Positions 56,500 to 64,000 of a DNA stretch of 64,000 nt are shown here, one piece after another. The DNA comes from Macrobrachium rosenbergii (taxonomy: Eukaryota; Arthropoda; Malacostraca; Decapoda; Palaemonidae): positions 20,451,147 through 20,515,146 of the forward strand of contig NC_089762.1 in assembly GCF_040412425.1 (NCBI RefSeq), written 5' to 3'. Each line of letters opens with the position of its first letter. Within the stretch, counting starts at the first letter, position 1. The position numbers and the translations under genes were made by a program. The notes beneath the pieces are model-generated. The model made no database searches and had not been told where the DNA came from. It saw only the letters and a list, made by a program, of their open reading frames with translations.

Positions 56500-58779
56500 G
56501 TAAGTTATATTTGTTTGGATTTCTACTAACACCTTCGCGTTAGTCATGTTACATTATTTTTTACTTTTAGGATGTGAATTTTTAAAGGAATTTTTACTAC
56601 TCTGAATCTGTATTATTCTATCAGCCCAGTGGTTGTGCATTAACAAAACTGAAGCTTCAAAATGGGTATTTAAAAAATATATTTTAAGGAAATGTTATGA
56701 ATAAAATTTGAAATAATAATACCTTTTTTAAATAAAAGAACGACAAAAATTGATACCGAATTAATCTTTTTATAAACTCCTGCTGAACTTTTTAATAGTG
56801 TTTCTCTTTTAATTTTACCAACCTAGGTGATAACATTCAGTGCTTAGTAGTAATTTCTGAGAGGTAAAGTTTGCAAATTTAAATTTCTTGAAATTTCAGG
56901 TTAATAAACTTTTTAATTATGTTTTTAGTACTTTCTTATTTGAGTATGTATTTACATGTTCAACCCCATAGATGGACAGATAACAATATGCTTTAAATAG
57001 TACATTGTAGTTAGTTCTAAAGGGCTTTTGAAGCTTCCATTTGGTCCCCAGCACATTAACTTTTTTGTCTTTTATTTTTCATCTGTTGCAGTTTTCTCTC
57101 TCCCCCTGATCTGTTTACTTCATTCTATCCTATTATCTTTTCCTTCCCCCCAACCCAGAAGACGCTTCTATTTGAATGGGTGAGCTCTTGAAGGTCTGGA
57201 ATGCATTCTGAGGTTTGAGACCAGTATCCTTCAGAATTGGTTGGGCTTTCCAAGTTTGGATGTTTCCACTTGCAACTAGTTTTTGTCCTGATAAATAGAG
57301 AAAGTTATCGTAGCTGGGACTGAGGTTCTCATTTGATGGGAGCTGTGGTTGAATTGTAAATTACCTGAAAATAGCTATTAATATAACTGTTAAAACTTAT
57401 ATCTTGAAGGCAGAACTAACCTCTTAAAGTTTTTTCATGGATTCCAGGGTTATAGGGGGTAGAACTTGAGTATTGTGTATGGTTTACCTGTCAGTGTAAT
57501 TAGGAGGAGCAAGATTGTAGTCTTGGAGTACTCTCAGATGTATCAAACAGATCTAGCCTACACTTGTGCCCTACTAATTATGTTGGTGCCATTCCCTCAG
57601 GATAGGATAAAGAGTGGCTATTATCTTGGCACAGATGAATACTAAGATCGCTGTATTCTTTATAAGGGAAGCTAATAAGGGGTGCAGAAAAGAGGCCCTG
57701 TGAATTGCTGCTTGCGTATGACATGTTTTAAACGTTAAAATTAAGAATTATTTGGAAGATAGAGGACTAGAATGTAAAATAAAGGATTGAAAGCCAGTTC
57801 AAGAAAAATCATGATTATGGTAACCAGAAAGGAAGCAAAATTAGAAAGTTTAGTTTGGAGTGTGACTAATTACTTGTTAAAGGAAGTATGGGTGTAGTAC
57901 GGCACTGGGCACTGAATGCAACAATTGATATTGAACCATAATGAGACTGCAAAGACATGGACTTTGCGGTTTTGTGCTTATACCCATTCAGCATGGAAAT
58001 GTCAGTAAGGTGAAACATTGGTTATTTTATACCATCACTGTTTCCATTCACTCCATGGCCCCTCTCTGCACTTACCTGACTTATTTACATGCCTCATATT
58101 TTTCATGCAGTCAGTAGTACCATTAGACTTTGTAATCTGATCCCTTTTCTGATGGGTTTGTCTCCCTTTGAGGTTAATTGGTCAGTATTTGTTGTTGATT
58201 GATTGATTATGAAATTTAGGTCAACAAGGTGAATTTTCTGCCATTTCACTTCATGGTCAGGTGATTGCCTTTCTTCCTAAATATGTTCTCTTCTTTCTTC
58301 ATGCCTTGAGAAATGATGAGCATCCCTGTTCTGTGTTGTGAATGTCTTGATCAGTAGTTTTTTAGGTGTAGAAATTCATTTAGGGATGGACTGGTAAATT
58401 AATTATTGGTATAAAGAATATAATTGTTACCCAGAGACATAAATGTTTCCATGAAAATTCCCAAATGTCCTAAATTGCCATTAGTGGGAATATCTACAAC
58501 TGTCCTAGTACTAACATCATAATCCACATTATAACCAGTATTGCAATGGAGACAACATATATTTTCATACCAAAATGGTATTTTTATATGTAATGTACCG
58601 TTTGAATGAAAATAAGATCTCCTCTGAATAAAACCAACCTGTCATTAACCAGAAGCTTTTGAAAGGGATATGAATATCTTCTAGAATGTTCCAATAACTT
58701 TTCGATAATGTTCATTATTTTACAGTCTGTCTTGGGAATAGGGTTCTCTCAAAGTATTTTCATAAAATGCAAAAGTCTA
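56500..58779. other. ALG8 intron sequence without recognised features
   Basis: AT-rich, no clear exon, repeat family or RNA gene seen. Confidence 0.5.
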
Positions 58780-58783
58780 TTAA

Positions 58784-60988
58784 CCCTTAAACGCCTACTG
58801 GACGTATCATACGTCGACTAAAATTGTCTGTTGGGTGCCGAGTGGACGTACCGTACGTCGACTACAAAAAATTTCAACCTTCGGTCAACTTTGACTCGAC
58901 CGAAATGGTCGAAAAACGCAATTGTAAGCTAAAACTCTTACATTCTAGTAATATTCAATCATGTACCTTCATTTTGCAACAAATTGGAAGTCTCTAGCAC
59001 AATATTTCGATTTATGGTGAATTTTTGAAAAAAACTTTTTTCTTATGCACGGGCGGTAACTCAGCCAAAAATTTCATAAATTCTTTCATCATTTTGTCGT
59101 AATTTTTGCACTGTTCTATATTAGCCGTTACATAAAGTTTTATATATGAAAATGTGTGCAATTTCATGTACAATACAGCAAAATACAACCCATGGTTGTA
59201 GCTTTTATCAGTTTGGAAATATTTTCATATAAACCACAATAACTGCCAAAATATCAACCTTTGGTTAACTTTGACTCGACCGAAATGGTAAAAAAACGCA
59301 ATTGTAAGCTAAAACTCTTACATTCTAGTAATATTCAATCATTTAACTTCATTTTGCAACCAACTGGAAGTCTCTAGCACAATATTTCGATTTATGGTGA
59401 ATTTTTGAAAAAACTTTTTCCTTACGTCCGCGCCAGAAATTCTTTCGTCACGTTGTCGTAATGTTTGCACTGTTTTATATTAGTCGTTACATAAAGTTTT
59501 ATATATGGAAATGTGTGCAATTTCATGTAGAATACAACAGAAAATAACTCATGGTTGTAGCTGTTATCAGTTTTGGAATATTTTCATATAAATCACAATA
59601 ACTGCCAAAATTTCAAGCTTCGGTCAACTTTAACTCAACTGAAATGGTAAAAAAATGCAATTATAAGCTAAAACTCTTACATTCTAGTAATATTCAATCA
59701 TGTACCTTCATTTTGCAACAAACTGGAAGTCTCTAGCACAATATTTCGATTTATGGTGAATTTCTGAAAAAAAAAAAAAAATTTTTTTCCCTACGTCTGC
59801 GCGCAGTAACTCGGCCGAACATCTCAGAAATTCTTTTCATGTTGTCGTAATGTTTGCATCATTTTACATTAGTCGTTACATAAACTTTTATATATGAAAA
59901 TGTGCGCAATTTCATGTAGAATACAACAGAAAATAGCTCATGGTTGTAGCTTTCATCAGTTTTGAAATATTTTCACATAAATCACGATAACTGCCAAAAT
60001 TTCAACCTTCGGTCAACTTTAACTCGACCGAAATGGTAAAAAAACGCAATTGTAAGCTAAAACTCTTACATTCTAGTAATATTCAATCGTTTACCTTCAT
60101 TTTGCAATAAATTGGAAGTCTCTAGCACAATATTTCGATTTATGGTGAATTTTAAAAAAAAACATTTTCCTTACGTCTGCGCGGTAACTCTGCCGAACAT
60201 CTCAGAAATTCTTTCGTCTCGTTGTCGTAATATTTGCACCGTTTTATATTAGTCGTTACATAAAGTTTTATATATGAAAATGTGTGCAATTTCATGTAGA
60301 ATACAACAAAAAATAACTCATGGTTGTAGCTTTTATCAGTTTTGAAATATTTTCATATAAATCACGATAAATAGAAAAAATTCGACTTTCGGTCAACTTT
60401 AACTCGACCGAAATGGTCGAAAACTGCAATTGTAAGCTAAAATACTTACAGTATAGTAATATTCAATCAATTAGCTTCATTTTTCAACAAACTGGAAGTG
60501 TCTAGCACAATATTTCGATTTATGGTGAATTTTTGAAAAAAAAACATTTTTTTACGTCCGCACGTTACGAATTCATGCATCATTTTGTGATAATATTTTC
60601 TCTGTGTTGCTTTGATCGTTTTAAAATTTGTTATATACCAAAATCATCGCAATTTAGTGTAAAATACAAATAAAAAAAATTAACTCATTAGCTTTAACCG
60701 TTTTGCTTACAGCACGATTTGTATACAATTATATACAAGTTTTTTTTTTCGCTGTCATATATTCCAATATTTATATATGATAATGATATTTTTTTTCATT
60801 TCTGATGGTTGTATACTAAACTTCAGGCAATGACAAAAAAAAAATGAGCCAAAAATGAACTCTTAATGTTAAAAACTAAGTGTGCTGTGATTTTTTGAAA
60901 AAAACTTTTTTCCACTTCGGTGCTAACTCATCGAACGCCGCCGGCATACGGGAGACATTTTTGTAAATAGGGCTTCGGCGTTAAAGGG
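58784..60988 (+). mobile_element. TTAA-flanked satellite-carrying element, copy g
   Basis: A full, uninterrupted plus copy of 2205 bp between TTAA 58780-58783 and TTAA 60989-60992. The left module has both subterminal palindromes. Tandem units start at about 58872, 59252, 59611, 60000 and 60380 (period about 359-389). The right module runs from about 60560 and ends GGCGTTAAAGGG. It serves as the reference copy for the family here. Confidence 0.9.
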
Positions 60989-61094
60989 TTAATGACTTGA
61001 TTCTGATCACAAGGCATGAGTTTTGAATGATTATATATAGTACGTCAGTCAACCAATAATCTCAAGATATTTTGATTGCACGGAATGCTGTCAT

Positions 61095-61280
61095 TTAACT
61101 CATTTCATCCTTCCATGCTTTCCTCTTACCCATGCATGGAGTTTGCCCAGCAGCATGCCGTCTAAAATGACAGTTCATTTCATCAGTCATGAATTGCACA
61201 ATTTCATCTTTCATAGAAAGCCCTAAAAAGTCTTGAGTCCTATCATTGCTGAAGCCAGAGTCATGCATTTCTTCTGCCAT
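61095..61280 (-). other. Short unidentified open frame
   Basis: A 61-codon minus-strand frame starting MAEEMHDSGFSNDRTQDFLG, mixed composition unlike the AT-rich chance frames around it, with a basic C-terminus (CMGKRKAWKDEMS). It sits between TTAA copy g and a MITE. It may be a remnant of a LINE or a host exon; no family recognised. Confidence 0.2.
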
Positions 61281-61287
61281 TCATGTA

Positions 61288-61564
61288 CAGGCAGTCCCTG
61301 GTTAACAGTGGGCTCGGTTAACAGTGATCCAGTTTTATGACGCTTGTCTAGTGACGAAAATCGCCGATTTCCTCTTATCGGCACTGATAATTGGGTATTG
61401 GAGCCGACACATACCTAACAGAGGCACTGATAACCGAGAATCAGCGATTTTTGGTGCCGATAAGCCCCAAAACTCGCTTAAAAAGCGCCAAAAATCTAGT
61501 GGCGATTTTTGGTCATCATCACACCCTCAGAATGGAACCCCCGCCAATAACCGGGGACTGCCTG
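61288..61564. mobile_element. pogo/Tigger-like MITE, 277 bp
   Basis: The ends are CAGGCAGTCCCTGGTTAAC at the left and the complement of CAGGCAGTCCCCGGTTAT at the right, flanked by TA (61286-61287, 61565-61566). Internal GC-rich segments recall its own ends (GCCGATTTCCTC, GGCGATTTTTGG). No coding capacity. CAGT/CAGG-type termini with TA targets are typical of Tc1/mariner-pogo relatives. Confidence 0.85.
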
Positions 61565-61629
61565 TACAGTAAATGCATATATACTCATTTGGTATAAAAT
61601 CACTGCTGTTGGCCCTACTGTCATCTCTT

Positions 61630-62655
61630 GATACACTAGCCGATGTGCCTTGCATCCAAGCCATTTTTTCAATGAGCATGAAGGAAAGTGCACACCATGT
61701 TGGTAAAACATTCTCTCCGTTTCATTACCAAGCTTCAAATTGTGCACTTATATGATTTTCAGCATCATTGTATCATTCGTACTGACACACAGGATTGGCA
61801 ACTTTAACAATATCCAACCTTCCATACACGAGCCTTGCAGTATATTATTGTCTTTGCCATTTTCTTCACCATAGTCTGAAGCGTCATCATCCTCCTAGCT
61901 TAATCTGTAAGTGGAGTCACTGTTTTTAATGAGTTTTTCTAGGTATTTATATCCTGTTCCTCCTAATGTCCATTCCTTTCTCTTGTATCTTCATGAATGC
62001 AGTCTCTCCGTCTTCTCTCAGGCCTTCTTCTACTTTACCTTAGTATTTCCATTTCCATGAGATCTCTTGCAATCTGTCGCTCATCCCCCACCTTATCAGG
62101 TGCCTGAACCAATGCAGTCTTGACTCTTGGGCTTCCTCTGACTCTTCAGTGACTTGGTGATCCCATGATATATTAATTTCTTATCCTATCTCTTTTTGTC
62201 ATTCTACTCATCCATTTGAGCATCCTCATTTCTGCCATGTCTAGCTTCTTTTGTTCTATTTATTCAGTGGTGCTGCTTCTAGTCCAAAATAGCAGCTCTT
62301 TCCACCACCTAATTTACTTTGCCCTTCAGTTTAGTAGGGACTCTGTTGTTGCAGCGTGTGCCTGATTCCACCCTTCTTGAATTCAGTGGTTAACCTCCTT
62401 ATCCATATCACCAGTGCATCTGTTATTGAACCCAGATACTTAAACACTGTCTGGATGTTCATTTCTCCCAGCATAATCATGTCTCTGGTCATCATTCATC
62501 TCATTTCTCGTATGTTCTGACCTTGTTTGACTCAGCCTCATCCCCCTACTCTCTAATGCATATTGTCACTTGTCCAGGTTTCTCTTTAGCTCCTTTCCAG
62601 TTTCTAGAATCAAAACGATGTCATCAGCATAGAACTTGTGTGTCGATGATGTGTC
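61630..62655 (-). pseudogene. LINE 3' region, minus strand, copy A
   Basis: On the minus strand, YADDIVLIL (codons within 62609-62631) is the RT active site. Further on come KWMSRMTKRD-like text (about 62190-62230) and a block rich in Arg and Glu resembling the GHLIRW-type C-terminus of non-LTR RT proteins (about 62085-62110). Many stops and frameshifts. A 3' UTR-like part (61630-61930) is shared with copy B. Confidence 0.7.
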
Positions 62656-62689
62656 ATGCATCTGAACACCATCACCATCGCTTGATGAA

Positions 62690-63310
62690 CATGAATGAGA
62701 GTACTTACCATGTTGGCAGAATGGCTCTCTTTGGCTCTCTTCCCATTAGTCTCTTTGTTTCATCACCGAAAATGCTTCTGCTGCAAAATTTGCACTTACA
62801 TCACTTTCAGCATCATTATATCATTCATGCTGATATATAGGATAGGTACCACCATCAGCTTCTTACCAGTTTAATTCCTAGCCAGGGTCACTGTTTTTAA
62901 TGAGCCCTTTCCAGGTGGTTCTTTCCTGTGTCTTCCTTTCATTTATTTCTTTGTCTCCCATCTCAAATTCAGTCTCTCCATTTTGTTATAAGCCTTCCTC
63001 TTCTTCATTTCCTTAGCACTTTCATTTCCCTGATCTCTCATGAAACAATGTTTCTCATCATCTCCCCACCTCATCAGGTGCTCAAGCCGTCTCAATCATG
63101 ACTCTTGGGCAATCTTTGACACTTCAATGAATTTTGCTGATCCCATGAAGTATTCACTTCTTGTCTTATCTGTTTTTGTCATAAGACTCATCCATTTGAG
63201 CATCCTCATTTCTGCCATGTGCAATTTATTTTGTTCTACTTTCTTCAGTAGTGCTGCATCTACCCCAATAAAATGGCAGGTCTTTTCACCAACTTTTGAA
63301 CCATGCTGTT
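62690..63310 (-). pseudogene. LINE 3' region, minus strand, copy B (truncated)
   Basis: Repeats the copy A text in the same order: GAGCATCCTCATTTCTGCCA at 63198 and 62219, CACTGTTTTTAATGAG at 62889 and 61919, and a TTTCAGCATCATTATATCAT block. It stops before the YADD region. The two copies lie in tandem with about 35 bp between them. Confidence 0.7.
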
Positions 63311-64000
63311 CTGCCTAGTAAGTCTGTAAGGCCCACACAGGTAGATAAGATGTGACACTTGCAGAGAATACAGAGAATATTCTGAAAAATTTTAACCAAA
63401 AAATCTAGGATTTTTTATTGAAATGGATTGGAAAGAGCACATTACCAATTAAATTGCTTAGAAATGAGATGTCAAGAAGCTAGCCTGGAAAATATACTTG
63501 TGATCTCAAAGATTGAGATGATTTGAAGGGGAAGTGAGCAGTCAGGTAGTCAGAGATTTAGTAAATATGAAAGTATCAAGATGATGACCACTAAGAAGAC
63601 ACAGAAAATGATAGAGAAACATTATGGGTGAAAACCTGGACCAAATGGCTTTGTAATTACTATGTAATTACTATGTGTGCTATATAGAAGAGAGTAGAAC
63701 CTATTACTTTAAATGTCTAGTCTTGTCAATGGAAAACCTGTAGTAAAAACATTAAAAACATGACTGAACCTTTCTGTACTCAGTTTCATTGTGGAGTCCA
63801 CATGAGGGGTATGTACCTGCACCATATGGGATTTGAACCATCTTGTCTCAATGCATATAGAATTCAAAAGTATAATGGAACTAGTTACTGCACTTTGATT
63901 GATCCTGTAGTGTTTCATACATATGCAATTATATATTTATGGATAATATAAAGTTCTTTAATTATATATATTGCTGATGCAATGTTAGATTCTCACATGG
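63311..64000. other. Sequence without recognised features
   Basis: AT-rich; no exon or repeat recognised to the end of the window. Confidence 0.5.

Overview
The window is eukaryotic nuclear DNA: AT-rich, gene-poor, with spliceosomal GT..AG exons and dense, nested transposons. An arthropod fits best, probably a decapod crustacean. That guess rests on the mix of DIRS-type tyrosine-recombinase retrotransposons, tRNA-derived SINEs and long microsatellites, and no single marker proves it.

One host gene is recognised. Five plus-strand exons (11054-11222, 32553-32795, 42997-43102, 54709-54839, 56360-56499) have compatible phases and encode about 263 consecutive residues of ALG8. ALG8 is the ER-membrane dolichyl-P-glucose alpha-1,3-glucosyltransferase of N-glycan precursor assembly. 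The 5' and 3' parts of the gene lie outside the window. The introns are about 21.3, 10.2, 11.6 and 1.5 kb, and most of their length is mobile DNA.

Layout. 1-3.1 kb: end of a TTAA-flanked element made of tandem ~380-bp units, carrying two copies of a small MITE. 3.2-3.7 kb: LINE fragment. 4.3-9.5 kb: decayed DIRS element 1 with a SINE inside its gag. 11.05 kb: ALG8 exon. 11.4-23.6 kb: one TTAA element split by DIRS element 2 (12.2-20.4 kb) and by a pogo/Tigger-like element (21.2-22.95 kb). 23.6-23.9 kb: minus-strand DIRS relic. 23.9-28.2 kb: two back-to-back TTAA elements. 28.7-29.4 kb: unidentified Pro/Ser-rich open frame. 30.9-31.1 kb: LINE fragment. 31.25-32.5 kb: four tRNA-like repeat copies arranged as an inverted pair of dimers. 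32.55 kb: ALG8 exon. 35.4-42.3 kb: the best preserved DIRS element (3). 43.0 kb: ALG8 exon. 43.2-51.5 kb: degenerate DIRS element 4, split by a TTAA element (46.2-48.8 kb). 51.6-52.5 kb: LINE fragment, then a compound microsatellite. 53.5-54.6 kb: short TTAA element. 54.7 and 56.4 kb: ALG8 exons. 58.8-61.0 kb: TTAA element. 61.3 kb: MITE. 61.6-63.3 kb: two minus-strand LINE 3' ends.

The DIRS elements encode Gag, reverse transcriptase/RNase H and a tyrosine recombinase, and show inverted terminal repeats plus an internal complementary region. Elements 1 and 3 form one lineage; elements 2 and 4 and the relic form another. The most distinctive family is the TTAA element: seven copies, CCCTTAAACGCC termini, TTAA at every visible boundary, a satellite-like interior and no transposase. 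Its termini suggest a non-autonomous piggyBac-type element, but this is an inference.
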